NCBI GenBank assembly: GCA_964609675.1
Contig: CAZSRX010000004.1
Span: 1-64,000, forward strand
Source of the DNA: CAZSRX01 sp964609675 [NCBI: uncultured Bacteroidota bacterium]
GTDB lineage: Bacteria; CLD3; SB21
DNA: 64,000 bases
Reading direction: 5' to 3'
Part shown: positions 1-8,311 of the stretch, piece by piece
How positions within the stretch are numbered: position 1 is the stretch's first letter
Layout: each line of letters begins with the position of its first letter
Notes under the pieces: generated by a model
What the model was told of the DNA's origin: nothing
Databases searched by the model: none
What the model saw: the letters and a program-made list of their open reading frames with translations, nothing else
Position numbers and translations under genes: made by a program

Positions 1-188
1 CTCAATAAATTCAAGAACTTAAAGCAAATTTTTTAAAAGGTGCGGAAAACAGGAGGATAATCTCAGTGATTTATAAACTTTTTTAAGGTTTTAACGATAA
101 TGTTTGAATAATATATTATAGTTTATTATAATTGATTGATACAAAATGATAAAAACAAACAATTACAACATAATAATTAGTAATCATT

Positions 189-1163
189 ATGGATGAAGAT
201 AAAACAAAACCAGAGATCGGCGAGCGCACCATCGCGGTAGTCCAGAATCCCCTGTTTTCCGGCCTGAAATTATGGCTCAAAGCCAAACAGGAAAGCCTGG
301 ACTTGTGGGGTTTAGAAAAAATATTTGGTTGCGACAATACGAAATATAAACAGGCTGTTAACAGTTTCAAAAATCTGGTGCATGAAATCGAGCAGGAATA
401 TTTGAGCACGACCACCAACATCGGCCTGGGACCCGACGAACTCGATGAAGCTAAAAAACAAAGGGATCAGCAACTGCTCGACGCCAAGAGAGATTTTATT
501 TACAATCTTCCTGAAAACTACCGGATGTGGTTTAAAAAAACAAAAATCTTCAATTCCTGGCGCACCGAGCCTTCCAGCTGGGGATTTCATGAATCCCGGT
601 ACTGGGGCAACCGTTCGGGACTTACTCTTCGTGAACGGCGGGTGCTTTATGGCGCCGCTCTGGCGGGACTGGCGGGACTCCTGGCCATACTCGTAATCTC
701 CCTGCTTCAGGAAAAAGAGGAATCGGTCAGGAACGTGGGGTGGGAAGTTCCGGAAAAACCGGCGCGTAATATTGATTCCCTGGTTCAGGCCAAGATGACG
801 AAAGATTACAAGAAAGAACAACGGCAATTAGCCATTGAGCGTAATAACCGCATTATCAACGGCCTGAACAGCGGGTATTATATTACCACCTCTCCTTATA
901 TGCGGGCAGAGATCAAATCCCTCATGCAGATGTATCACGATGAGGTCTATAAGGAACCGATACCGAAAAATACAATCACGAATGAAGCCATTATCAGTTC
1001 GGCCGGTTTGATAGCCGCCAACAATCCAGACATAATAACCAAGTGGGACGATTTCGGAATACCGCTTTTCTGGAAAGAAGGCGCCCGGGTTCAGATGACC
1101 TGGGAAGATGTCAATTGGGGTCTGCGCGTTTATTATGCGCGGAAAAATCGCGGAAACCGGTAA
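189..1163 (+). CDS. Hypothetical single-pass membrane protein
   Basis: I do not recognise this 324-residue protein. Seen: a charged, mostly helical N-terminal half (residues 1-150) rich in Trp and Tyr, one strong hydrophobic segment at about residues 152-173 (Ala/Gly/Leu/Ile rich), and a C-terminal domain of about 150 residues. There is no signal peptide, so the N-terminal half is probably cytoplasmic and the C-terminal half external. No nucleotide-binding or catalytic motif is visible. The ATG follows an A/T-rich leader without a clear Shine-Dalgarno sequence. It lies 50 bp before the POT transporter gene on the same strand, so the two may be cotranscribed. The open frame and codon use look genuine. 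Confidence 0.75.
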   Translation: MDEDKTKPEIGERTIAVVQNPLFSGLKLWLKAKQESLDLWGLEKIFGCDNTKYKQAVNSFKNLVHEIEQEYLSTTTNIGLGPDELDEAKKQRDQQLLDAKRDFIYNLPENYRMWFKKTKIFNSWRTEPSSWGFHESRYWGNRSGLTLRERRVLYGAALAGLAGLLAILVISLLQEKEESVRNVGWEVPEKPARNIDSLVQAKMTKDYKKEQRQLAIERNNRIINGLNSGYYITTSPYMRAEIKSLMQMYHDEVYKEPIPKNTITNEAIISSAGLIAANNPDIITKWDDFGIPLFWKEGARVQMTWEDVNWGLRVYYARKNRGNR

Positions 1164-1213
1164 CCGTTAATTCTGCTATTCAACACATATTTTATAACCT
1201 ATAGGAGAACTAC

Positions 1214-2725
1214 ATGTTTCAAGGGCATCCTAAGGGGCTGCTGGCCTCGGCACTCGCTAACATGGGCGAGCGATTCGGTTTTTACACGATGATGGCGATT
1301 CTGGTCCTCTTTCTGCAGGCCAAATTCGGACTCACCGGAGAAAGCGCGGGCATTATTTACGCCACGTTTTATTTCTCTATTTATATTCTGGCGTTTGTCG
1401 GCGGTCTGATTGCTGATAAGACAAGGCATTATAAGGCGACGATCCTGACCGGTTTGATTGTGATGTCGCTGGGATATTTTCTCATCGCCATTCCCACGCC
1501 GACGCCTTCGCCGAACAAGACGCTGTTTATCACGCTCACCTGTATCGGATTGTTTATCATCGCCTTCGGGAACGGCCTTTTTAAAGGCAACCTGCAGGCG
1601 CTGGTCGGCCAGATGTACGATAACGAGACTTTTTCCAAAATGCGTGATTCCGGGTTCTCTGTGTTTTATATGTTCATCAATATCGGCGCTTTCTTCGCTC
1701 CTTTCACGGCTGCCGGCGTAAGGAACTGGTGGCTCGTCAAAAACGGTTTCGCGTATAATCCCGACCTGCCCAAACTGTGCCATGCCCAGCTGGAAGGCAC
1801 CATCAACGAGGACGGCCTGAAGCGCCTTGCGGATTTGTCGGCGCAGGTCAGCGGCAAAGCGGTTGCCAATCTTTCCGAATTTGCCCATAATTATTTGGAC
1901 GTCTTCGCCACCGGTTTTAATTATGCCTTCGGCGTGGCCATCCTCGCGATGCTGATTTCGCTTACCATATTTGTCATCAACAAGAAGAAACTGCCGGATG
2001 CCAAAAAACTGGCCGAGCAGGCCGCCGCGAACAATGCGCCGGTCATGGACGCCCACGAAGTCAAACAGCGCTTATACGCCTTGTTCGCCGTGTTTGGCAT
2101 CGTGATTTTCTTCTGGTTCTCATTCCACCAGAACGGCCTGACGTTAACGTATTTCGCGCGCGATTACACGCTCCTGAAAATCGGCGGGCTGGCCATTACG
2201 GCGGAACAGTTCCAGGCGGTTAATCCGTTCTTCATCGTCGTGCTCACGCCGCTCGTGCTGGCTTTCTTTGCCTGGCTGCGCCGGAGGGATATGGAACCCT
2301 CCACGCCTAAGAAAATAGCCATCGGCATGGCCATCGCCGCACTGGCCTATGTGATCATGGCTTTGGGCTCGCTGGGACTGCCGTTGAAATCTGCCGTCGA
2401 CGCCATGGGCGGTCTGGCTGACCTTCAGCGCGTCACGCCGTTCCTGCTGATCGGCACCTATTTTATTCTTACCGTAGCGGAACTGTTCATTAGTCCGCTC
2501 GGAATCTCCTTCGTTTCCAAAGTCGCCCCTCCCCAGTATCAGGGCATCATGCAGGGCGGCTGGCTTAGCGCCACCGCTATCGGCAACCAACTGCTGTTTA
2601 TCGGCGCCATTTTGTATGAATCCATACCCATCTGGATGACCTGGTCCATGTTCGTGATCGTCTGCCTGATTTCCATGGCCACCATGCTCTTCATGCTGAA
2701 ATGGCTGGAACGGGTCGCTAAATAA
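1214..2725 (+). CDS. POT/PTR-family proton-coupled peptide transporter
   Basis: A 503-residue polytopic inner-membrane protein of the proton-dependent oligopeptide transporter family, a branch of the major facilitator superfamily that imports di- and tripeptides. Visible family signatures are the N-terminal ERFGFYTM stretch (the ExxER(F/Y) proton-coupling region, residues about 19-26), GGLIADKTRHYKA in the loop after helix 2, and FYMFINIGAFFAP around helix 5. A GGAG-like ribosome binding site (ATAGGAGAAC) stands just before the ATG. Between the two halves is a longer soluble loop (about residues 170-230), which varies between family members. A bidirectional terminator follows directly. Substrate specificity cannot be read from the sequence. 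Confidence 0.9.
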   Translation: MFQGHPKGLLASALANMGERFGFYTMMAILVLFLQAKFGLTGESAGIIYATFYFSIYILAFVGGLIADKTRHYKATILTGLIVMSLGYFLIAIPTPTPSPNKTLFITLTCIGLFIIAFGNGLFKGNLQALVGQMYDNETFSKMRDSGFSVFYMFINIGAFFAPFTAAGVRNWWLVKNGFAYNPDLPKLCHAQLEGTINEDGLKRLADLSAQVSGKAVANLSEFAHNYLDVFATGFNYAFGVAILAMLISLTIFVINKKKLPDAKKLAEQAAANNAPVMDAHEVKQRLYALFAVFGIVIFFWFSFHQNGLTLTYFARDYTLLKIGGLAITAEQFQAVNPFFIVVLTPLVLAFFAWLRRRDMEPSTPKKIAIGMAIAALAYVIMALGSLGLPLKSAVDAMGGLADLQRVTPFLLIGTYFILTVAELFISPLGISFVSKVAPPQYQGIMQGGWLSATAIGNQLLFIGAILYESIPIWMTWSMFVIVCLISMATMLFMLKWLERVAK

Positions 2726-2741
2726 TCTTGCGAGGATACAT

Positions 2742-2775
2742 AAAAAAAGGGAGACGTTTTGTCTCCCTTTTTTTT
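2742..2775. terminator. Bidirectional Rho-independent terminator
   Basis: A-tract plus GGGAGAC, loop GTTTT, GTCTCCC and eight T residues form a near-perfect hairpin. The A-tract on one side and T-tract on the other let it end both the plus-strand POT transporter gene and the minus-strand DUF3332 gene, which converge here. Confidence 0.9.
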
Positions 2776-2789
2776 CATAGATTTTTAAG

Positions 2790-3305
2790 CTAGTAGCTGG
2801 CCATCATTTCTGTTTCATAAGGATTCATAAACACAACCTGGTTCTCGCTCTTGATTTCGGCAACTTTCTGCTTGCCGAATTCGCCGGTTAAATACCAGGA
2901 ACGGCTGGGTTCATCATAATCCAGAACCGTCTTGTTGCCCTTCCGGTCGCCGCTCAGTTGGACCAACTCCACATGATGGCGGCTGACGGTCATCTGATAC
3001 TGCGTATCTTCGATCGTCACCATCTTGGTCTCCTTTTCACCCGGCCCCATAGCCATAGGATTTGAACCGGTCCAGAATTCAATGGTATTCAGTATAACCG
3101 CGTCAATAAATGTGCCGAGCCCGTATACAGGAAGAATCACCATAACCCAGAACACCAGGTTATTGATAAATTTGTTTGAAGAAACCGTTCCATTCCATGT
3201 ATAGATTTTTTTCGTGAGCATAAATTTCCCGTAACAGCCGGACATGGTCGTCGCTCCAAATAATACGGCCAGACTCAGCGCGATAATTTTTACATAGCGT
3301 CTCAT
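2790..3305 (-). CDS. DUF3332 family lipoprotein
   Basis: A 171-residue protein matching the DUF3332 pattern: a short hydrophobic leader with the lipobox-like MSGC at residues 20-23, a conserved middle segment with a second hydrophobic stretch (about residues 48-72) and an Asn/Thr-rich turn, then a beta-rich C-terminal half. It is predicted to be an envelope lipoprotein. Its biochemical function is unknown in the family. The ATG has a perfect GGAGG six bases upstream. It is the last gene before the shared terminator and is separated from the upstream dehydrogenase gene by about 95 bp of A/T-rich DNA that could hold its own promoter. Confidence 0.75.
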   Translation of the reverse strand: MRRYVKIIALSLAVLFGATTMSGCYGKFMLTKKIYTWNGTVSSNKFINNLVFWVMVILPVYGLGTFIDAVILNTIEFWTGSNPMAMGPGEKETKMVTIEDTQYQMTVSRHHVELVQLSGDRKGNKTVLDYDEPSRSWYLTGEFGKQKVAEIKSENQVVFMNPYETEMMASY

Positions 3306-3400
3306 GATTGACCTCCGTTATTAAATTTTTAAAGGATTCGGTTAAATTAATTTAGTATAAACGCGTTGTTATTTCAATACAAAATTTATTTCACGTAACC

Positions 3401-4306
3401 CTACTTAATAAAATTCGTGAGATCTTTATTAGGAATCGGCATACCGGCTGAATAATCATAAAATCCTTTTCCGGATTTCTTGCCGTAGAATCCGGCGAGG
3501 AACATCTTACGCAACAATGGCGGGCAGGAATACATGGCGTCGCCGTACTCCTGACTCATGATGCCGGCAACACGGTACACGGTATCGATACCAATGAAAT
3601 CGAGCAGTGTGAGAGGGCCCACGGGATGGCCGCAACCGAGTACCATGCCTTTGTCGATATCTTCCATCGAGGCGACGCCGTTTTCCAATGCGCGGATGGC
3701 GCCGAGCAGATAAGGAACGAGCAGAAAATTGACCACAAAACCGGAATTGTCCTTTGCGGCAATCGGCGTTTTACCCAGCGCTTTGCCGAGTTCAAAGGCG
3801 GTTCGGAAGGTTTCTTCCGAGGTACGGACGGCTTTAACGACTTCCACCAATTTCATCGCGGGTACGGGATTGAAAAAATGCAGCCCGCAGAACCGGTCCG
3901 GCCGCTGGGTAGCCGCGGCTATCTCGGTAATCGTGAGACTGGACGTATTGGACGCGAATACCGTATGCGGCGGACAGAGTTTGTCCAATTGCCCAAAAAG
4001 ATCGTTCTTTATTTTCAGATCCTCGATAATTGCCTCGATGATCACGTCGCAATCCTTCAGGTCTTCAAGGTTTGTGGTTCCGTGCAGGTTGGCGATGGTT
4101 TTATCCTTTTCCTCGGCCGTTATCTTGCCTTTGTTGGCATTGCGCTCCAGTTGTTTCTTTAATCCGCCGAGCGATTTGTCGAGAAATTCCTGCTTGAATT
4201 CCCATACGATGGTTTTAAATCCCGCCGCGGCCGCTATCTGCGCGATACCGCTACCCATCAGGCCACAGCCGAGAACGCCTATCGTTTTGACATCTTTGAT
4301 TTCCAT
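3401..4306 (-). CDS. 3-hydroxyacyl-CoA (3-hydroxybutyryl-CoA) dehydrogenase
   Basis: NAD-dependent dehydrogenase of fatty-acid/butyrate metabolism that interconverts 3-hydroxyacyl-CoA and 3-oxoacyl-CoA. Near the N-terminus is a Rossmann GxGxxG motif (GCGLMGSG). The HFFNPVPAMKLVEVV segment carries the catalytic His, and DNSGFVVN plus the GCGHPVGPLTLLDFIG region are the conserved C-terminal dimerisation domain. Length (301 residues) is normal. I chose the ATG at 4306 rather than the GTG at 4315 because AAGGAG lies eight bases before the ATG and overlaps the GTG. No thiolase or enoyl-CoA hydratase gene is adjacent, so the pathway direction is not shown by context. Confidence 0.9.
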   Translation of the reverse strand: MEIKDVKTIGVLGCGLMGSGIAQIAAAAGFKTIVWEFKQEFLDKSLGGLKKQLERNANKGKITAEEKDKTIANLHGTTNLEDLKDCDVIIEAIIEDLKIKNDLFGQLDKLCPPHTVFASNTSSLTITEIAAATQRPDRFCGLHFFNPVPAMKLVEVVKAVRTSEETFRTAFELGKALGKTPIAAKDNSGFVVNFLLVPYLLGAIRALENGVASMEDIDKGMVLGCGHPVGPLTLLDFIGIDTVYRVAGIMSQEYGDAMYSCPPLLRKMFLAGFYGKKSGKGFYDYSAGMPIPNKDLTNFIK

Positions 4307-4337
4307 GGTTGGCACTCCTTCTTGGTGATCGGTATTA

Positions 4338-4826
4338 TTATTCTTGCTCTTCTATCGTTATCTGCACTATCCAGGCGTCGGGGTATCCGAGTGCTTTGGC
4401 GGTTTCCTTCAGGTCATCGGCCCGGTCTTTATCTCTGAAATTGCCGACGCGGATTTTATAGAACGGCACTTCGTGATCCAGATATACCGGCACAGAAAAA
4501 CGCGCGGCCGCTTCGTCCCGCACACGGACGGCATCATAATAATTGGTGGATGAAAAAATCTGAATCCGGTAACCAATTATATTCGCCGATGAATTTTTTT
4601 TCACCGTGGCGGTATCCTTAAGCCAATCATAATTCGCCGGCTGGGCGGGCAGGCGCTGTAGGCGCGGATTCAGGCGCCAGGGTTCTTCCGTCAGCGAACG
4701 GATGCGAAACGCCAGCGAGTCGGCGGTTTGCGTTCCGGCACCGGCAACGCGCGCGGTTTGTGAACAGGCCGATACCGTCAGAAAGCACACCAATGCAAAA
4801 ATAGCCGTGGCAGAAAAAGTCTTCAT
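4338..4826 (-). CDS. SPOR-domain lipoprotein
   Basis: A 162-residue predicted lipoprotein. The leader ends in the lipobox VSAC (Cys21), followed by a linker and a C-terminal SPOR domain (about residues 85-158), which in other proteins binds denuded glycan strands at division septa. The ATG at 4826 is preferred over two TTG codons directly upstream because it places the signal peptide correctly. The TAA of the upstream HAD gene lies only a few bases before the start, which suggests translational coupling. It is probably an envelope or septal peptidoglycan-binding protein. No catalytic domain is visible. Confidence 0.75.
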   Translation of the reverse strand: MKTFSATAIFALVCFLTVSACSQTARVAGAGTQTADSLAFRIRSLTEEPWRLNPRLQRLPAQPANYDWLKDTATVKKNSSANIIGYRIQIFSSTNYYDAVRVRDEAAARFSVPVYLDHEVPFYKIRVGNFRDKDRADDLKETAKALGYPDAWIVQITIEEQE

Positions 4827-4832
4827 CAACAA

Positions 4833-5492
4833 TTATTCCCTGTTAAGAAAACCCGGTAATTCAGCCAGATGATCCAGAATGACCGTAGCGCCTTCGCGTA
4901 AAAAGTCATCCCGCGTGGTCATGCCCGTGCACACGGCGGCAAACGGTACGCCGGCCGCACGGGCGGTGTGCCAATCAATCAGACTGTCGCCCACGTAAAG
5001 CGAATCTTCGCGCGCGCCTTCCATCGCTGCAATCGCTTTCAACAGACCTTCGGGATCGGGCTTTAACCGCGTCACATCCTCATAACCGATGATGACGTCA
5101 AAGAGGTCGTCTAATTCCAGCCGTGTAAGGGTTTCCTCAATGGTTACCCGGCGCTTGGTGGAAACGATGCCGAGCGTGTAGAAATCTTCGTAAAGCGCCG
5201 TCAGTACGGTATCGACGCCGTCAAGCAGAACCGTTTGTGCCACCATAATGCCCGTATCGGCGTACTGCATAAACCATTTTTTGCATGCGGCCACGGTTTC
5301 GGCATCCGGCCGGGAATGCAGTTTGCCGAACACGTCCTCCAGCGAATGACCGATCATCCGGCGAATTGCCACGGCATCGGCATCGGAAGCGCCGGTTTGC
5401 CGGAGCGCGTGATTCACACAGGCGATAACGGCCGAGGAAGAGTCCGCGATGGTGTAATCGAAGTCAAACAGAATTTGGTGCACCGGCTTCAT
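4833..5492 (-). CDS. HAD-family hydrolase, phosphoglycolate phosphatase-like
   Basis: A 219-residue haloacid dehalogenase superfamily phosphatase. Motif I is FDFDYTIADSS with both catalytic Asp residues, motif II is the Ser/Thr of IVSTKRR, motif III is the Lys of RLKPDPEG and motif IV is VGDSLID. The helical cap between motifs I and II is of the C1 type seen in phosphoglycolate phosphatase (Gph) and PpaX. The substrate cannot be assigned safely. It is contiguous with a second HAD gene upstream (stop and start touch) and with the SPOR gene downstream, so it belongs to one operon. Confidence 0.85.
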   Translation of the reverse strand: MKPVHQILFDFDYTIADSSSAVIACVNHALRQTGASDADAVAIRRMIGHSLEDVFGKLHSRPDAETVAACKKWFMQYADTGIMVAQTVLLDGVDTVLTALYEDFYTLGIVSTKRRVTIEETLTRLELDDLFDVIIGYEDVTRLKPDPEGLLKAIAAMEGAREDSLYVGDSLIDWHTARAAGVPFAAVCTGMTTRDDFLREGATVILDHLAELPGFLNRE

Positions 5493-6230
5493 TTATTTGG
5501 CTTTCTTTACAACGCGCACCGTGTCCACCGGCAATGCATTCAGAGAGGATAGCGTCATATCGGGCTTTATCCTTCCGGAAAGTTTCTGGCCGGTACGGTT
5601 GAGCCACACCGCCGTCCAGCCGGATTTTTTGGCACCGGCAATATCGTCCTCCGGATGATCGCCGACCAGCATCATTTCTTTCGGTTTCAGTGCCAACCGC
5701 GTGGCGGCGATTTCAAACATACGGGGGTGCGGCTTGCGGTAGCCGATTTCAGAAGATATCAGCACCACGTCCAGATATTCGAGGATGCCGAGTTGAGCCA
5801 GTACGCTACGGACCATGGAACCGGGAATCACCGAATTGGAGATGATGCCGCAGTGCCGTTCTTGCGACTGGATTTTTTTCAGGGTTTCCTGCACATCGTC
5901 AAAAAGAATACGCGACTGGCAGATCGGCTGATAATACATTGCGGCCAGCGCTTCCGGCGTTACGTCGGCGGGCAGATGAAACGCCTCGATAAGAGAACGA
6001 AATATACGGTAAACGTCTATCTCCACCAGATGCTTCTTCGCGAAGGCCTCCTGTTCGGCATAAAAGCGGGTAAACCATTCGCTCCAGGCCTTCAGAGAAA
6101 CATGCCGGATTCCGCGCTTCTCGAAAAACCCGGCGTGGTTGTAAAGACCGGCGCGTTCCAGTTTTTTCCAGTCTAAGTTATCGTGCCGGACCAGCGTGTT
6201 GCCGAAATCAAACAGTATGGCTTTAATCAT
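5493..6230 (-). CDS. HAD-family hydrolase with DxG motif I
   Basis: A second HAD-superfamily protein, 245 residues from the ATG at 6230. An in-frame extension to 6290 is possible but would add about 20 residues unlike the family. Motif I reads FDFGNTLV, so the nucleophile Asp is present but the usual second Asp (general acid/base) is Gly. Motif II (ISNSV), motif III (RKPHP) and motif IV (VGDHPEDD) are intact. Several known HAD proteins tolerate DxG, so it may still be an active hydrolase with altered chemistry. It is the first gene of the group running to the dehydrogenase. Confidence 0.8.
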   Translation of the reverse strand: MIKAILFDFGNTLVRHDNLDWKKLERAGLYNHAGFFEKRGIRHVSLKAWSEWFTRFYAEQEAFAKKHLVEIDVYRIFRSLIEAFHLPADVTPEALAAMYYQPICQSRILFDDVQETLKKIQSQERHCGIISNSVIPGSMVRSVLAQLGILEYLDVVLISSEIGYRKPHPRMFEIAATRLALKPKEMMLVGDHPEDDIAGAKKSGWTAVWLNRTGQKLSGRIKPDMTLSSLNALPVDTVRVVKKAK

Positions 6231-6352
6231 GCGGAATACTTTCAATTGTTTTTTCTCAGAAAATCTACCCAAACCGCCCGAAAAATGCAACGGCTATTTC
6301 GCAGGGTTCGGTTGCTCCGTTATGCCCGGATAAAGCCAATGCGGAGGAATAC

Positions 6353-6913
6353 TTACAAACCCAGCGCCGGCGCATTGGCTTTCATCGCTTCCAGAACGAA
6401 GGCGATATGATCGTCCAGTTCCACGCCGAGTTCCTGCGCGCCGCGAAGAATGTCCTCCCGGCTGACTCTCGCCGCAAAGGCCTTATCCTTCATTTTCTTC
6501 CGCACGGACGCCGGCTCCACTTCCTGTACGCTTTTACCCGGACGAACGTAAGCGACGGCGGTTATCAAACCGCACAACTCATCGCAGGCAAACAGCGTTT
6601 TTTCGAGCGGCGTTTCCCGTTTTACGCCGGTATAATCCGCATGGGAAAGTATGGCTCTCCGTACCGATTCCGGATAACCGCGTTCAGCCAGAATCTGACT
6701 GCCTTTGAACGGATGCCCGTCGGGCGGTTCGGCTGTGGGATAGCGTTCGTAATCAAAATCGTGCAGCAGGGCGACTACCGCCCACTCCGTCTCGTCGGCG
6801 CCGAACCGCTTCGCGTAAGCGCGCACGGCGCATTCCACCGCCAGCGCATGTTTACGCAGACTTTCGGATTGCGTGTATTCACAAAGTAATTGCCAGGCAT
6901 CATCACGGTTCAT
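6353..6913 (-). CDS. HD-domain (HDIG-type) phosphohydrolase
   Basis: A 186-residue metal-dependent phosphohydrolase of the HD superfamily. The metal ligands are visible: His near residue 21 (KHALAVE), the HD pair in LLHDFDYERYP, and downstream His residues in DGHPF and ILSHADY. Small stand-alone HDIG proteins act on nucleotides or other phosphoesters, but the substrate is unknown. The ATG has AGGA six bases upstream. It is transcribed away from the 441-bp A/T-rich region that separates it from pyrB. Confidence 0.8.
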   Translation of the reverse strand: MNRDDAWQLLCEYTQSESLRKHALAVECAVRAYAKRFGADETEWAVVALLHDFDYERYPTAEPPDGHPFKGSQILAERGYPESVRRAILSHADYTGVKRETPLEKTLFACDELCGLITAVAYVRPGKSVQEVEPASVRKKMKDKAFAARVSREDILRGAQELGVELDDHIAFVLEAMKANAPALGL

Positions 6914-7354
6914 AAAAATTCCTGTATCTGTTAATACTTTTTTCTACTCTATAATAAAATTATAAATTTTACAACAATAAATTTCATTTTGCGATTTTTA
7001 AACGTCGCAAATCATTCCCCGTCTTTTTCCTTTAGGGCTATCTAAAAATAATGGTTGGTTAATTAGAAATCGAAAAATCATAAAATGGTTTTAGAAAAAT
7101 TTATTTCCGATTTAGTTAGAGCGCTTTCATACGCCAAGCCCGGGTCAATGCCGGAATCGGGAATTGTCTGAGTGATATATAAAATCCGGCAAAAAAGAAA
7201 AGAAAGGGAAAAAATGGATCTCTAATTACAAAATATACGAATCTTAAAATGATGGATTTTGAAGGATTTTTGTAAATGTTATAAAATTCCTTGCGAATAT
7301 AACATCGGAATGATATATTCAGAAAATTTTGCAAAATCTAAATCTATATAGAAT
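6914..7354. other. Long A/T-rich intergenic region between HD gene and pyrB
   Basis: A 441-bp divergent intergenic region, much richer in A/T than the flanking genes. I see no convincing gene in it. One minus-strand open frame at 7116-7334 has low-complexity Phe/Ile/Tyr content and no ribosome binding site, and I reject it. Seen: a short inverted repeat around 6991-7008 (GCGA..TCGC) and the pyrB promoter candidate at 7291-7319. The remaining 300 bp or so has no recognised function. Confidence 0.6.
7291..7319 (+). promoter_or_regulatory. Candidate sigma-70 promoter for pyrB
   Basis: TTGCGA at 7291-7296 and TATATT at 7314-7319 are separated by exactly 17 bp. They would start transcription about 28 bp before the pyrB ATG. 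The leader is short, A/T-rich and lacks a Shine-Dalgarno sequence. I see no attenuator. Confidence 0.5.
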
Positions 7355-8278
7355 ATGGAATTAAGAAGCAGACATCTACTGGGGCTTGAGGGAATGACGA
7401 AGGAAGAAATCGATTTAATCCTTCAGACCGCGACATCCTTCAAGGAAGTCTTAAACCGGCCGGTAAAAAAAGTTCCCACGCTTCAGGGTTACACCATTGT
7501 CAATTTATTTTTTGAAGCTTCCACCCGGACGCGAATATCGTTTGAGTTGGCTGAGAAACGCCTTTCTGCTGATGCGATCAATTTTACAACCAGTGGCAGC
7601 AGTACCGCCAAGGGCGAAACCTTGCTGGATACCGCCAAAAATATTGAATCCATGAAAGTGGATATGGTCGTAATCCGCCACAGCGCCGCCGGCGCGCCGA
7701 AGTTCCTGTCGGAACGGCTGAAAGGGAACATACTCAACGCAGGGGACGGCGCCCACGAACACCCCACGCAGGGTCTGCTGGATATCATGACCCTTCACGA
7801 GAAATTCGGCGATCTGAAAGGCCTGCACGTGGTCATTGTCGGGGATATCGCGCACAGCCGGGTGGCCATGTCCAATATCCACGGACTCAAGGCGATGGGC
7901 GCCGATGTGGCCGTTTGCGCGCCGTCAACCTATCTGCCGCGGGATGTGAATAAATTTGGTATCAAAGTCTATACGGATATTTCCGATGCGATTCGTCATG
8001 CCGACGTCCTGAACGTGCTGCGCATCCAGCTGGAACGCCAGAGTCTCGGCCTGTATCCTTCCAACCGCGAATATCATGAGGAATTCGGCATTACGAAAGA
8101 TAAACTGAAAATGGCGCCCAAACCGATCACCATTCTGCATCCGGGGCCCATCAACCGCGGCGTGGAAATCACCAGCGACGTTGCCGACAGCGAACATTCG
8201 CTGATACTGGACCAGGTGCTCAACGGCGTGGCGGTGCGTATGGCGGTATTATACCTGCTCAGCCTCAAAAATAAATAA
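7355..8278 (+). CDS. pyrB: Aspartate carbamoyltransferase catalytic subunit
   Basis: Catalyses carbamoyl phosphate plus L-aspartate to N-carbamoyl-L-aspartate, the committed step of pyrimidine synthesis, in the cytoplasm. The carbamoyl-phosphate motif STRTR is present (FFEASTRTRISFE), as are the phosphate-binding SSTAKGET loop, HPTQGLLD and the C-terminal HPGPINRG. Length (307 residues) is normal. No regulatory subunit gene pyrI follows. The next pathway gene, pyrC, is also in this window but about 42 kb away on the other strand, so the pyrimidine genes are dispersed. rfbB follows after 33 bp. Confidence 0.97.
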   Translation: MELRSRHLLGLEGMTKEEIDLILQTATSFKEVLNRPVKKVPTLQGYTIVNLFFEASTRTRISFELAEKRLSADAINFTTSGSSTAKGETLLDTAKNIESMKVDMVVIRHSAAGAPKFLSERLKGNILNAGDGAHEHPTQGLLDIMTLHEKFGDLKGLHVVIVGDIAHSRVAMSNIHGLKAMGADVAVCAPSTYLPRDVNKFGIKVYTDISDAIRHADVLNVLRIQLERQSLGLYPSNREYHEEFGITKDKLKMAPKPITILHPGPINRGVEITSDVADSEHSLILDQVLNGVAVRMAVLYLLSLKNK

Positions 8279-8311
8279 TCAGCGATTCATCTAACCAGCG
8301 AGGAATGTTCA

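Noticed and set aside
1199-2056. Long minus-strand open frame antisense to the POT transporter gene
   Set aside because: It is a shadow of the transporter's codon pattern, rich in Arg/Gln/Gly without domain signal. The plus strand carries an obvious transporter.
7116-7334. Minus-strand open frame of 72 codons in the gap before pyrB
   Set aside because: Low-complexity Phe/Ile/Tyr composition, no Shine-Dalgarno sequence, and it covers the likely pyrB promoter.
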